DNA of 64,000 nt from Blastopirellula marina (GCF_002967765.1 NZ_PUHY01000010.1:1178001-1242000); one strand, 5' to 3'. Numbered from the stretch's first letter, positions 7,504 to 16,626 are shown. The notes: generated by a model from the letters alone, not told the origin. Translations and numbers: made by a program.

Positions 7504-9579
7504 CTAGGGAACTGCTTCCCACGTTTTTTGCTGCCACTCCGGCAACTCCAACGCCCCAAGATCAGGGGCTGCACCATAGATCTCCTGCCGAGGCAAACCG
7601 AACACACTATCCTCAGCCCAAGACACCTTCAAACTTCCCGCATCGCGGACGGGACTTTCGCCTGTCGGTTGCATTGTCTTAGCGTTTAGTTCCGGATCGA
7701 CATGAAGTGATTTGACAGGAGCGATCGTATCGGACACGTCGTCTTTGTTTTGCCAAAACAGATTGTGGCTAACCACCAGCGAATCGGCTTGAGCTTTGAT
7801 CGCGATCTGTCGAGCACCGACAAAAACATTGTTCATGATCAACGTTTGCTGTCCGCCAGAAACATGGATTTCGTTATCGACCATGGTGTTTTGTCGAATG
7901 ATAATCGGCTCTGGCAATGGTGCTGCTTCGTAGTCTTCGCGCGTGTTATGCCCCGACATCATCCCGATGCCGGCCATGCGACAACCGACGATCACATTCT
8001 TTTCGATCACCAGCTTACGCGTTGTGGGAACGTCGTAGCCAATCAGTTGGATGCCATCTTCACCACAATTAGCAATTCGATTATTGCGAATCACTGTTTC
8101 CAATAATTCTGGTTTGTCGTACGGTTCCAAGCGAATCTCGATTCCGTCGTCCTGGTTGTCGCTCAACTGATTCAGTTCAATCAGCGCGGCCGTGTTACCG
8201 TCTAAGTCGATCGCATCGTCACGGTTGTGGTCGAACAGGCAATAACGAACCGTGCCGCCACCTCCCTCGTAGTCGATCCCGTCGGTCGTGTTGGTTACGC
8301 GGCAGTGCAGCAGATCGAATCGCCCCGTCGAAGTAATTCCGTCATCCGCATTCTGCAGTGTGAAGCCTTGAATCAAGCGAGTCGCTTCGGGCTGTGATTC
8401 AATTCGCGGAACTTGAATCAGGAAGTCCCCACCTTGCCCATCAAGAATGGTCTTCGCGATGAAGCTTTGATCGCCCGCCAGATATTGCCGCGAGACCAGG
8501 TGGACCAACTTCTGACCGAAGTCAATCGAACCATGGAACGTGCCTGGCTCGACCAGAATCGTATCGCCATCGTTTGCCGCATCGATCGCCGCTTGAATCG
8601 TCGCATACTCCGCCGGAACACGCAGCGTTCCCTCGTCACCGTGTTCACGAATCAATCGCAGTTCCACCAGGCCGCCATCTAAACTATTCATGCTGGGAAA
8701 CTGGCCGTTGTCGATTCCGCGGCATGTGACGTACAGCGATAACGCATCGCGAGCATCGTTCGGATCGGAACTCGGCGCGAATGTTCCGCCCCCTGGCAAG
8801 CGGTAGTTGGGACTCCACCCGGCAATCTCAGACAAGAGATAGCTGTGAACAAACTTCCCTTCGCCAGTGAACTCGCCGATCGATTGATCGCTCACCAGAA
8901 AGATGTGGCCACTTTCAGGCTGCACGGCGATACCCTCAGGGTCATGAACGTGTTCCGCAACTGAGAACTGTGAAACGAAACTCAGCTTCTTAGCTGCCTC
9001 ATCCCATCGAAACCGCAGCACCTTCTCTTCTTTTGTGCCGGACACCACCAAGATGTCGCCAGAAATCGGATCGACCGCCGTTCCTTCCGGATCGCTGTAG
9101 GCACCTTCGATGTTGGTCGAGATCGAAGCAGTCGGCTGATCGAGCTTGCGAGAGGAAAGATCGTCGTAGACGTATAACTGCTTGGTATCGTCGTTCGATA
9201 CGAATAGCAGCTTCCTCTTCACGTCCCAAGCAACTCCGACCGGTTCGGTTTCCTTCGCACCAGGTGGCGTAATCAACCACCGGCGCGTCACGTGCGAAGC
9301 ATCTAACGAGACCTCGAACAGGTTATGCCCTTGAAAAACCGTCTGGCCAGATTTCGGATCTTTGGCGCCCGCGTACTCGCTGATTTCGGAGTCGGTAATT
9401 AACAATCGGCCGCGTTCTGGCACGTACGTCACCCCAGCGGCGTCCGGGATTCGAGCAGGTGAATCCTTCCAGAGATCGACGTACCGAACAACTTCCAAGC
9501 GGTCGGCAGCATCGACAGAATTGGATCCAAGTCCAACGCTGACCAGTCCCAACACGATCCATAGGCGGCAAGAGATCAT
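7504..9579 (-). CDS. Exported beta-propeller (SdiA-regulated-like) and parallel beta-helix fusion protein
   Basis: I take the ATG at 9579, which gives a signal peptide (M-I-S-C-R-L-W-I-V-L...) and a protein of 691 residues; the upstream extension is not signal-like. Residues about 30-330 have beta-propeller-like repeats such as VGVAWDVKRKLLFVSND, DPEGTAVDPISGDILVVSG and DPEGIAVQPESGHIFLVSD, as in SdiA-regulated or NHL-type domains. Residues about 350-660 contain right-handed beta-helix repeats (Beta_helix/NosD type: LIELNQLSDNQDDGIEIR, VIRNNRIANCGEDGIQLIG). The C-terminus ends in GALELPEWQQKTWEAVP. It is probably secreted and may bind or cleave polysaccharide, or act as a structural surface protein. 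No catalytic residues are evident. Confidence 0.78.
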   Translation of the reverse strand: MISCRLWIVLGLVSVGLGSNSVDAADRLEVVRYVDLWKDSPARIPDAAGVTYVPERGRLLITDSEISEYAGAKDPKSGQTVFQGHNLFEVSLDASHVTRRWLITPPGAKETEPVGVAWDVKRKLLFVSNDDTKQLYVYDDLSSRKLDQPTASISTNIEGAYSDPEGTAVDPISGDILVVSGTKEEKVLRFRWDEAAKKLSFVSQFSVAEHVHDPEGIAVQPESGHIFLVSDQSIGEFTGEGKFVHSYLLSEIAGWSPNYRLPGGGTFAPSSDPNDARDALSLYVTCRGIDNGQFPSMNSLDGGLVELRLIREHGDEGTLRVPAEYATIQAAIDAANDGDTILVEPGTFHGSIDFGQKLVHLVSRQYLAGDQSFIAKTILDGQGGDFLIQVPRIESQPEATRLIQGFTLQNADDGITSTGRFDLLHCRVTNTTDGIDYEGGGGTVRYCLFDHNRDDAIDLDGNTAALIELNQLSDNQDDGIEIRLEPYDKPELLETVIRNNRIANCGEDGIQLIGYDVPTTRKLVIEKNVIVGCRMAGIGMMSGHNTREDYEAAPLPEPIIIRQNTMVDNEIHVSGGQQTLIMNNVFVGARQIAIKAQADSLVVSHNLFWQNKDDVSDTIAPVKSLHVDPELNAKTMQPTGESPVRDAGSLKVSWAEDSVFGLPRQEIYGAAPDLGALELPEWQQKTWEAVP

Positions 9580-9811
9580 CGAACGCAGGCTCTCATTACG
9601 AGGTTTCGACGCGTAGTTGGAAACAACAACCCAGGTCAGAAATCTGGTTGAAAGCCGTTTGTAGACATCGCTCGAAATGCTGCAAGCCACGCTGCCAGAG
9701 ATTTAGGCGAAGCGTGGCAAATCTTAACAAGAAGGCAACCCAATCCATGCGCAAGAGGTTCTCCCATCCGACGCATGTTGGCTGGTTGATCACCGCACCA
9801 AAGAACGCGGC

Positions 9812-11053
9812 TTACTCGTACTTCCGCTGATACTTTTCGTACAGCATCTTCTGGCTGTTGTTCAGATCGACAGGTTTACCACCGATCCAGGCCTGCTCGG
9901 TGTCGGTGGCAGCTTCCATCGGATCGCCATCACAGAGGATCAGCGTGGCATCTTTACCCACTTCCAAGCTACCGACACGATCGGCGACACCCAGGATTTC
10001 GGCGGGCGAAAGAGTGATTGAACGAATTGCGTCTTCCTTACTCAAGCCAAACGCGGCGGCGGTCGCGGCGTGGTAGGGCAGATTGCGGGAATTCCAAGTT
10101 GCAGCTCGGTCGTAACCGGAGATACAGAACTTGATCCCCTTCTCTTTCAGCTCTTTGGCCAGCGTGTAGGCACCGTCGTAAGGTTCGTCAGGGCTGCGCG
10201 GTGTACGATGAACGGCCGAGATGATCACCGGCACATCAGCTCGCTTTAGCACATCGGCACACTTTGGTGCGTCGTAACCGCCCAAAACGATCAACTTCAC
10301 CTTCTGCTTTTCAGCGAAGGTCACCGCCCGGACGATGTCTTCCCACTGGTCGACTTCAATCACGATCGGCTGCTCGCCAGCCAAGACCGCGTCCATGGCC
10401 TCTAGCCGCATATCATGAGCGATCTCGACGCCTGCCTTTTTAGCGGCGGCATATTGGCGTGCTTCGTCAAAGAACGCTTCCAAGCGGTCACGATCGCCAT
10501 CGCCCCGCATGGCCGCCGCCATCACGGCTCGCGGCTTCACGGTCATGTCTTCGTATGTCCACCCGTCCAACTGCATCACCGCCCCCTGCCCTGCCAGCAG
10601 TCCGCCAGCCGGGGCCGACAAGGCCAGCAGCACGCCGTTCGATCGCGTAACCGGGATGATCTCACTATCGGGATTCACGGCGACGTTTGCTTTCACGTTA
10701 GGATTCATCATCCCGGTTTCGCGGTAGTCGTTACTGGCCCGCACGGCTGCGTATTCGGTCAGACCAATGCGTGTGTACGGCTCGAACAAACCAGGGTAAA
10801 CGTGCTTGCCGTCGGCTTTAATCACTTCGGCCTTTTTGGGAACTTTGACCTTCTCGCCGATCGCGGTGATTTTGCCGTCCTCGAACAAGATTGTCCCTTT
10901 TTCGATCACATCCCCTGAGACCGGATGAAGGGTCGCTCCGACGATCGCCACAGGACCTTCCGGCATCTTGCCAGGGATTTGATCGGAGGCAGAAGCCACG
11001 CAGGCTACCGACAACAAGAGAACCAGCGACGTAATATTGAACTTAAAAACCAT
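9812..11053 (-). CDS. Exported amidohydrolase-like protein lacking the HxH metal motif
   Basis: 413 residues with a signal peptide (residues 1-23, core LVLLLSVACVASA). The amidohydrolase fold is clear from the N-terminal beta-sandwich (GATLHPVSGDVIEKGTILFEDGKITAIG), the C-terminal GVADRVGSLEVGKDATLILCDGDP motif and the VYPGLFEPYTRI segment. In active members that last segment reads PGLIDxHxH; here the two histidines are replaced by Y93 and R95, so the classical metal site is missing. The gene lies just downstream (70 nt) of the larger two-domain amidohydrolase and on the same strand, so the pair may work together. An Asp- or alternate-metal enzyme or a non-catalytic partner is possible. Confidence 0.82.
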   Translation of the reverse strand: MVFKFNITSLVLLLSVACVASASDQIPGKMPEGPVAIVGATLHPVSGDVIEKGTILFEDGKITAIGEKVKVPKKAEVIKADGKHVYPGLFEPYTRIGLTEYAAVRASNDYRETGMMNPNVKANVAVNPDSEIIPVTRSNGVLLALSAPAGGLLAGQGAVMQLDGWTYEDMTVKPRAVMAAAMRGDGDRDRLEAFFDEARQYAAAKKAGVEIAHDMRLEAMDAVLAGEQPIVIEVDQWEDIVRAVTFAEKQKVKLIVLGGYDAPKCADVLKRADVPVIISAVHRTPRSPDEPYDGAYTLAKELKEKGIKFCISGYDRAATWNSRNLPYHAATAAAFGLSKEDAIRSITLSPAEILGVADRVGSLEVGKDATLILCDGDPMEAATDTEQAWIGGKPVDLNNSQKMLYEKYQRKYE

Positions 11054-11123
11054 AATGTGAACTCACTGAAAACAAGATGAATGAAGCTACGAAATAGAGT
11101 CCGATGTCACCGGGCGATAACGC

Positions 11124-14100
11124 CTAGTGATGCTCGTGCTCATGTTCGTGCCCATGATCACCATGTGCGTGACAGAATTCGTCGCAACGGGGCCACAAGT
11201 CGGAAGGATCTTCTGCGTGCTCGCCTGGCTTCATCATCGGTGCCCGCGAATCGAGGATCTTTTGGATCAACGTGTTCTTCATGTCGGCGAACTTCGCTTT
11301 GCCTGCTTCGGCATCTTCGCGATCGAAGTACTTGCGACCGTCGATCCAAGTTTGCTGGCAGACGGCGAAGTTCGACAGGGGCGAAGCATTCCAAATCGCC
11401 AAGTCGGCGTCTTTGCCCACTTCAATCGAGCCGACGCGGTCCTCAATTCGCAGCTGAATGGCCGCATTGAGCGTGACGAACTTCAGCGCTTCCTCAGGGC
11501 TGACGTCACCGTACTTCACGGCCTTGGCAGCTTCCTGATTCATGCGACGTCCCATCTCACCGTCGTCGGAGTTGAATGAGACGACGATTCCTTGATTGTG
11601 CATGATCGCACCGTTGTAAGGAATCGAATCCTTCACCTCGAACTTGTAAGCCCACCAGTCGGAGAAAGAAGAACCGGTCGCTCCATGCTTGGCCATCGCG
11701 TCGGCCACTTTATAGCCTTCCAAGATGTGCTGGAACGATCCGATCTGAACGTCGAACTGATCGAGCACGCGGATCAGTGCCAAGATTTCGTCCTGGCGAT
11801 AGCTATGGCAATGGACCCAGCGGGAACCTTCCAGAATCTCAGCCACCGCTTCCAGTTCCAAATCTTTGCGTGGCGGCAAGCCTTGCTTCGACTCAGAATA
11901 AGCTTTCTGGGCGGCGCGATACTCTTGAGCTTCGCGGAACTCGTCGCGGAAGATCTGTTCGACCCCCATGCGCGTTTGCGGGTAGCGACTGGTGTAGTCA
12001 TCGCCCCAGTTGCTTTGTTTGACGTTTTCACCCAAGGCAAACTTGATCCCCTGCGGGGCCCCTTGGAACTTGAGCTGTTCGGCCGACAAGCCCCAACGCA
12101 TTTTGATCACCTGGTTCTGACCACCGATTGGGTTGGCTGAACCATGCAAGATGTTGGATGACGTCAAACCGCCGGCAAGTTGCCAGTAGATATCGATATC
12201 GTCCGCATCGATGAAGTCACCAATCCGAACTTCAGCCGTGATGGCCTGACCACTTTCGTTGATACCGCCGTCGGTGGCGATGTGCGAGTGACAGTCGATC
12301 AAACCGGGCGAGATATGCAGACCGGAAGCATCGACCACCGTTGCGTCGTCGGGCACTTCCAGGTCGGTACCAACCGCTTTGATCTTGCCATCTTCAATCA
12401 AGACCGTTGCGTTCTTGAGAATGCCTTGCTCGCCACAAGTCCAGATGGTCGCTCCCTTGAAAGCCACCAGGCCCGCGTCCGCCGGAGGAGTCACCGTGCC
12501 GAACGAACCCAACGGATATTGAACTGGGAAGCTGGCCAGTTGTGGCTTTTTGTCGTCCTTTTGGTCTTCGTCTTTTTTCTCGTCTTCCTTGTCGTCCGCT
12601 TCTTCCTGCTTCTCTTCCTTTTCTTCTTCCATGCCCGATGCGGTCATCGTTACGGGCGAGACCGTTCCGTCTGGCCAACGCAGCGTTCCGAGCATCGAGT
12701 CTTCATCTTCCTGGAAGGTGATCGACAACGTCGCCACACCACGCGGACCAAACTTGTCGGCAATGAACTGTCCGACGATGCGTCCTTCTTCGTACTTCAG
12801 CGACTTCAGCTCAACCTTTTCCTTGAACTTCGGGGTCGTTTCGGCGGGTCGAATCGTTCCCTTCATGTTCTTCGGACCGGTCAAGTTCATCAGAATTACA
12901 CTCGAAGCATCTTTTGGCGGGCTCTGAATTTCGATTTTCCAATCGGCTGCCAGCTGCTCAGGAGCCGGGTTCTCATGTTCGTACCGCTTGCCGTTCACCC
13001 AGGTCTCGACCACGTCTGAGCCCTTCTCGAACAGCGGCTTCGAGGTGACCACAAAGCTGGCCAGCTTGCCCGATTCAATCGTGCCGAGCTGATCGGCGAT
13101 TCCCAGGCGTTTGGCCGGAACGGTCGTCATGGCTGCGAGGGCGGCGTCCGCATCAAAGCCACGTTCGACCGCGGTGCTCAGGTTTTTAAGGAACTGCGAA
13201 ACCGAATCCAACCGATGGGCGGTTAGCAAGATCTCGACATCTTTCTCCGACAGACGCGCCAGGTTCTCCGGAGCATGATCCCAGTGCATCAGTGAAAGTA
13301 ACGTCGTCGAAGAAGCCGCTTCCGGTGTGGCCACATTTGGGGCTTTCGGGAAGTTGACCGGCACCACGAAGGTTCGCTTCATCGCGGCAATGTCATCCAA
13401 GCGACGATACTCACGACCGCTGCCAATCACGATCAAGTCGAGACCGAACTCGCGGGCAAAGATATCCGCCCGGGTAGCGAACTGCTCGTCGCTTGTCTCC
13501 AGCATTACAGGTAAGTCGCCCTCCAGGTACGGCTTCATTGCGTCGAGGGTGATGTTGGTTTCGGGCAACAGCAGCGAAGCATCTTTCTCGGAAGCCTTCT
13601 GCGCATCGCGATACCAGCCGGCATCGTAGAACGCCTGGCGGGCCAGCGCGACGGCACCCATGGGGGAATTCGGATAGCTGCCCCGCGGACCGCGGCGATT
13701 GAGCGTCAACTGACCGGCCAGGGCAAAACCATCGCGCAGTTGGCGATATTGCACGTCCCCCTCATCCAGCGAGTAGATCGCACTTTGTCCGCGGAGGATG
13801 CCATCTTGCGGTGCGATCAAACGAGCGACGAACCCTTGCTTGCGATAATCGTTCGCAGCCAAATCCGAGCTTTTGATCGCCGAACTGACGCTGAAATCGG
13901 ATCGGATATTGGAATTCCAATAAGAAGATGGCGGACGCTGATTCGAGGCATCGAACGAGACTTCGCCGTAGCTATCGATGAAGCCGGGATAAATGAACTT
14001 CCCTTCCAAATCGACCACATCCGCTTCGGGCGGAATTTGAGCGTCTTTGCCCATCGCCACGATCTTGGAGTTGCGAACCACAATCGTGGTCGCCACCGGC

Positions 14101-14267
14101 TCGGCACCTGGTTCGGTCACGACCTTGGCATTGGTGATCGCAAAGACCTCGACCGGATGGCGGCGAAGACCTTCATCGTGGCGGGACGTTTGCTGCGGCG
14201 CTTCGGCCATCACAGCGACAGAGAAGATGGCGAGCAGGCACCAACTAAGCAAGTAGCGATACTTCAT
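11124..14267 (-). CDS. Exported two-domain amidohydrolase with degenerate N-terminal domain, acidic linker and His-rich tail
   Basis: About 1047 residues from the ATG at 14267 (an in-frame TTG at 14276 is possible). Residues 1-21 look like a signal peptide (LSWCLLAIFSVAVMA). The N-terminal amidohydrolase-like domain (about 40-430) carries Y100 and E102 where HxH should be. A Lys/Glu/Asp-rich linker occupies 546-574. The second domain (about 600-980) is intact: H660-S-H662 in LIDCHSHI, H819/H821, H847 (FQHI) and D901 (NSDDGEM). The tail 1033-1047 is nearly all His, Glu and Asp (HGDHGHEHEHEHH), suggesting metal binding. The gene is followed after 70 nt by the related 413-aa gene. The substrate is unknown; dipeptide or imidazolone/hydantoin-type substrates are possible for the family. 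Confidence 0.85.
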   Translation of the reverse strand: MKYRYLLSWCLLAIFSVAVMAEAPQQTSRHDEGLRRHPVEVFAITNAKVVTEPGAEPVATTIVVRNSKIVAMGKDAQIPPEADVVDLEGKFIYPGFIDSYGEVSFDASNQRPPSSYWNSNIRSDFSVSSAIKSSDLAANDYRKQGFVARLIAPQDGILRGQSAIYSLDEGDVQYRQLRDGFALAGQLTLNRRGPRGSYPNSPMGAVALARQAFYDAGWYRDAQKASEKDASLLLPETNITLDAMKPYLEGDLPVMLETSDEQFATRADIFAREFGLDLIVIGSGREYRRLDDIAAMKRTFVVPVNFPKAPNVATPEAASSTTLLSLMHWDHAPENLARLSEKDVEILLTAHRLDSVSQFLKNLSTAVERGFDADAALAAMTTVPAKRLGIADQLGTIESGKLASFVVTSKPLFEKGSDVVETWVNGKRYEHENPAPEQLAADWKIEIQSPPKDASSVILMNLTGPKNMKGTIRPAETTPKFKEKVELKSLKYEEGRIVGQFIADKFGPRGVATLSITFQEDEDSMLGTLRWPDGTVSPVTMTASGMEEEKEEKQEEADDKEDEKKDEDQKDDKKPQLASFPVQYPLGSFGTVTPPADAGLVAFKGATIWTCGEQGILKNATVLIEDGKIKAVGTDLEVPDDATVVDASGLHISPGLIDCHSHIATDGGINESGQAITAEVRIGDFIDADDIDIYWQLAGGLTSSNILHGSANPIGGQNQVIKMRWGLSAEQLKFQGAPQGIKFALGENVKQSNWGDDYTSRYPQTRMGVEQIFRDEFREAQEYRAAQKAYSESKQGLPPRKDLELEAVAEILEGSRWVHCHSYRQDEILALIRVLDQFDVQIGSFQHILEGYKVADAMAKHGATGSSFSDWWAYKFEVKDSIPYNGAIMHNQGIVVSFNSDDGEMGRRMNQEAAKAVKYGDVSPEEALKFVTLNAAIQLRIEDRVGSIEVGKDADLAIWNASPLSNFAVCQQTWIDGRKYFDREDAEAGKAKFADMKNTLIQKILDSRAPMMKPGEHAEDPSDLWPRCDEFCHAHGDHGHEHEHEHH

Positions 14268-14734
14268 TGGGGGCAAAATCCAGGCAGGCTCAACAAAGCG
14301 AATAGGAAATTACCTATTCAACCTAATCAACAAAAACACAATCAGCTTCAAGGATAGCCTCCACCTTGGTGGTCTATCCATATCCTTTTGCGCAATCAAC
14401 GGGACATTTCCTGATCTTTTTGTCTTGAATCACCACCAGATTGAGCCCTTTTTCGCCGCTCGCTGCTGATTTGTGTTAGTCGCCGTCTTTGTCCGGTAGG
14501 CCGCAATCTTGGCCTGATCATTTCGTCTGGCACCCAGTCGATGGTCTTGTATCAGGCATATCGAGGTCCAGCGTTGTGCGGTTTCTGCCGACTGTGGGCA
14601 TTGTCCTTCCCCCTTTCGACCGGCTGAAGAATGCTGCTAGCAGTGGTCGAAATCAAGCTGTAGATGCGAAAACCATCACGGCCGTAGGAAGCGGTCGTCG
14701 CGTCATGCTCAACTCGCGCAGGGAAGTGAATCTC
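14268..14734. other. Divergent intergenic region with a 7-bp dyad
   Basis: This region separates the minus-strand amidohydrolase gene from the plus-strand outer-membrane-like gene. An almost ideal inverted repeat GAATAGG-6 nt-CCTATTC sits at 14300-14319, 33 bp before the amidohydrolase start, and could be an operator or an mRNA hairpin. I see no RNA gene. Beyond this nothing is recognised. Confidence 0.45.
14300..14319. promoter_or_regulatory. Perfect dyad upstream of the amidohydrolase gene
   Basis: GAATAGG at 14300-14306 and CCTATTC at 14313-14319 form a 7-bp inverted repeat with a 6-nt AT-rich spacer. It lies just upstream of the ATG at 14267 in the minus orientation, where an operator or a 5' leader hairpin would sit. 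The regulator is unknown. Confidence 0.35.
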
Positions 14735-15652
14735 ATGAACAAGGCAACTTGGATCATTCCGATTGTTGGCTGTCTGCTCAGCAGCAGCCTCACACTTGGC
14801 CAAGACTTTCATCCCGACGAATTACGTTCGATCTCGGAAGCCAGGTACATCGATCAACGGATCTCAGAGCTTGAGGCACGGCTGAAAGCATTCGAAGACG
14901 CCGAAGCCAAAACGTCAACCACTTCGCTGGAGACACCCCAAGCGTTGCCGCCGGTGCCTGACTTGACCTACCAAGACGCCCTGCAGCCCGATCCGTATGC
15001 CCCCTGCCCGACGGTTTGCTGCCCTTCCGATCTATGGCTGCGTCCAACCCCAGGCTTCTACGGCGACGCCGAGATCTTGCTCTTGAAGTGGTACGACACC
15101 GACGGCGACGACGGCACCAACACCACCAGCGATGCTTCGCGGTTCACGCTCGGTTTCATGAACGATCACGGCCGCTCGATTCGAGCACGCTACTTCGAGT
15201 TTGGTGTTGCCGACGATAACGGACCAGGACAACTTCTCATTCAGCATGCCGACTTGGAGTACGCCGGTCGATTCGCCCTGAACAACAATTGGCTCGGCGA
15301 GATCAGCCTGGGGGGGCGCTGGGCTTCGCTGACGACACCGAACCCGCGCATCTTCAAAGATACCTACGGCCCGGTATTTGGTATCGACCTGCGAAGCGAA
15401 CTTCGCGATTGGCTGAGCATCTATGGTTCGGCTCGCCAATCGTTTCAATTCGGTCGCGAAGAGCAGGAAGACGATTTGAAAACGTTCGGCATCACCGAAC
15501 TGGGGCTCGGGTTGGAGCTCTCACATGCGACGTGTGTCCGCGAATGGTACTTCCGCACAGGCGTTGAAAGTCTTTATTACACTTCGGTTCGCGACGACGA
15601 AGAAGACTACGGACTGGTTGGCTTGACCTTCAAACTAGGAACACGGTTTTAG
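14735..15652 (+). CDS. Outer-membrane-like beta-barrel protein (planctomycete type)
   Basis: 305 residues from the ATG at 14735; a longer reading frame in front is unlikely because it adds a non-signal-like leader, whereas this start gives a signal peptide (WIIPIVGCLLSSSLTLG). After a short coiled region (residues 25-50, SEARYIDQRISELEARLKAFED) and a Pro/Cys-rich linker with PTVCCPSDLWLRPTPGFYGDAEILL, the rest alternates polar and aromatic residues as in a beta-barrel (ARYFEFGVADD, LGGRWASLT, WYFRTGVESLYYTSV) and ends in LTFKLGTRF with terminal Phe, the usual outer-membrane signature. Function and ligand unknown. Confidence 0.72.
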   Translation: MNKATWIIPIVGCLLSSSLTLGQDFHPDELRSISEARYIDQRISELEARLKAFEDAEAKTSTTSLETPQALPPVPDLTYQDALQPDPYAPCPTVCCPSDLWLRPTPGFYGDAEILLLKWYDTDGDDGTNTTSDASRFTLGFMNDHGRSIRARYFEFGVADDNGPGQLLIQHADLEYAGRFALNNNWLGEISLGGRWASLTTPNPRIFKDTYGPVFGIDLRSELRDWLSIYGSARQSFQFGREEQEDDLKTFGITELGLGLELSHATCVREWYFRTGVESLYYTSVRDDEEDYGLVGLTFKLGTRF

Positions 15653-15754
15653 TCTCGCTTCGCCCCCTTTTGTCAGTCGCATAGGCACACCTTGGTTCGG
15701 AAGGTTGCTTCAGCATTACTCTCAGACAACACGCTAGGCCCGAAACTCCCGGTC

Positions 15755-16093
15755 CTATTTCTGATTGCCGTACCATCGTTCGGCAATGCGATCGAGTTCG
15801 ACCATCACACCATCCAGCTCTAGCACCTTGGGTGTGATGGCGTAGGTGACTTGAGGTGGGACGGTCGGTTCGTAGTGCCGTGAGATCCATCCTTCCGCCT
15901 CAAGAAGGCGCAACCGTTCGGTGAGGGTTTTGGTCGAGATCGAGCCCAAGCGCCGCCTCAGTTCTCCGAATCGCTTTGGACCTTCCATGTGCAGCCGATG
16001 CAGCAGCAACAAGGTCCAGGGACTGGCCAGAATTGATAACAGCTTACGGAGCGGTTCGTGCTCGTTGTCTTCGTCTTCAGTCTGCGCGGCCAT
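15755..16093 (-). CDS. HxlR-type winged-helix transcriptional regulator
   Basis: 112 residues from the ATG at 16093; a 46-residue extension is possible but starts with unrelated sequence and overlaps the promoter. Residues 20-100 carry the HxlR pattern: LRKLLSILASPWTLLLLHRL, GPKRFGELRRRLGSISTKTLTERLRLLEAEGWI and VTYAITPKV. HxlR proteins are small dimeric winged-helix regulators that often respond to redox, aldehyde or hydrophobic ligands. It is transcribed divergently from the SnoaL-like gene starting at 16211, so it probably controls that gene and itself. Two near-identical 10-bp direct repeats in between (16118-16145) are a plausible operator. Confidence 0.85.
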   Translation of the reverse strand: MAAQTEDEDNEHEPLRKLLSILASPWTLLLLHRLHMEGPKRFGELRRRLGSISTKTLTERLRLLEAEGWISRHYEPTVPPQVTYAITPKVLELDGVMVELDRIAERWYGNQK

Positions 16094-16117
16094 CACCTTG
16101 GTTCCCCACGGTAAACT

Positions 16118-16145
16118 TACTTCACTACAGGACGCTACTTTACTA
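16118..16145. promoter_or_regulatory. Candidate HxlR operator: direct repeat TACTTYACTA
   Basis: TACTTCACTA at 16118-16127 and TACTTTACTA at 16136-16145 match at nine of ten positions and are offset by 18 bp, about two helical turns. They lie between the HxlR start (16093) and the SnoaL-like start (16211), where an autoregulatory operator of a divergent HxlR pair would be expected. The function is inferred from position; no binding data exist. Confidence 0.4.
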
Positions 16146-16210
16146 AAGAAAGCACCGATCGTAAAGTTTTCTCCATCGAAGCTACCAATTCTTTCCCAGG
16201 AGACAGAAAC

Positions 16211-16537
16211 ATGACGATCGATCTTCCTCAACCTATTGCGTCTTACTTTCTCGCGGACCGCGGATCAAGCGAAGCCATCGCGGCCTGCTTCACGCCGGAT
16301 GCCGTTGTTCGAGACGAGGGGCATACCTATCAAGGTCGCTCCGAGATCCAGTCTTGGAAGACGGAAGCTGCCGCGAAATATGTTTATACCTGTGAACCGT
16401 TAACCATCGAGCAAAATGCCGAGGCATCGGTTGTGACGTGTCGGCTGGAAGGGAACTTCCCGGGAAGTCCCGCTGATCTTCGATTTGTTTTTCACCTTGC
16501 TGGTGACAAAATCGCCTCGCTGGAAATCGCACCGTAG
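16211..16537 (+). CDS. SnoaL-like/NTF2-fold small protein
   Basis: 108 residues with an NTF2-like (SnoaL) pattern: alpha helices around IASYFLADRGSSEAIAACFTPDAVVRDEGHTYQGRSEI, then sheet segments LTIEQNAEASVVTCRLEG and LRFVFHLAGDKIASLEI. This fold hosts small isomerases, dehydratases and orphan proteins. It is divergent from an HxlR regulator with only about 120 bp between them, a common arrangement for HxlR targets. AGGAG precedes the start by 9 nt. It may detoxify or sense an aldehyde-like or hydrophobic compound; that is inference. Confidence 0.82.
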   Translation: MTIDLPQPIASYFLADRGSSEAIAACFTPDAVVRDEGHTYQGRSEIQSWKTEAAAKYVYTCEPLTIEQNAEASVVTCRLEGNFPGSPADLRFVFHLAGDKIASLEIAP

Positions 16538-16626
16538 GTTTGGTTCGTGGCGATACCGAATGCCGCGTGGCCGATGTTCCCTGTTTGCCTCTTCATTTCC
16601 TTAATTACAAGTAGAGGGTCGGACCC

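Noticed and set aside
12180-13019. 279-codon plus-strand frame inside the large amidohydrolase
   Set aside because: Opposite strand of a gene with clear domains; composition (Phe/Leu/Arg runs over the acidic linker) reflects the antisense of Lys/Glu codons.
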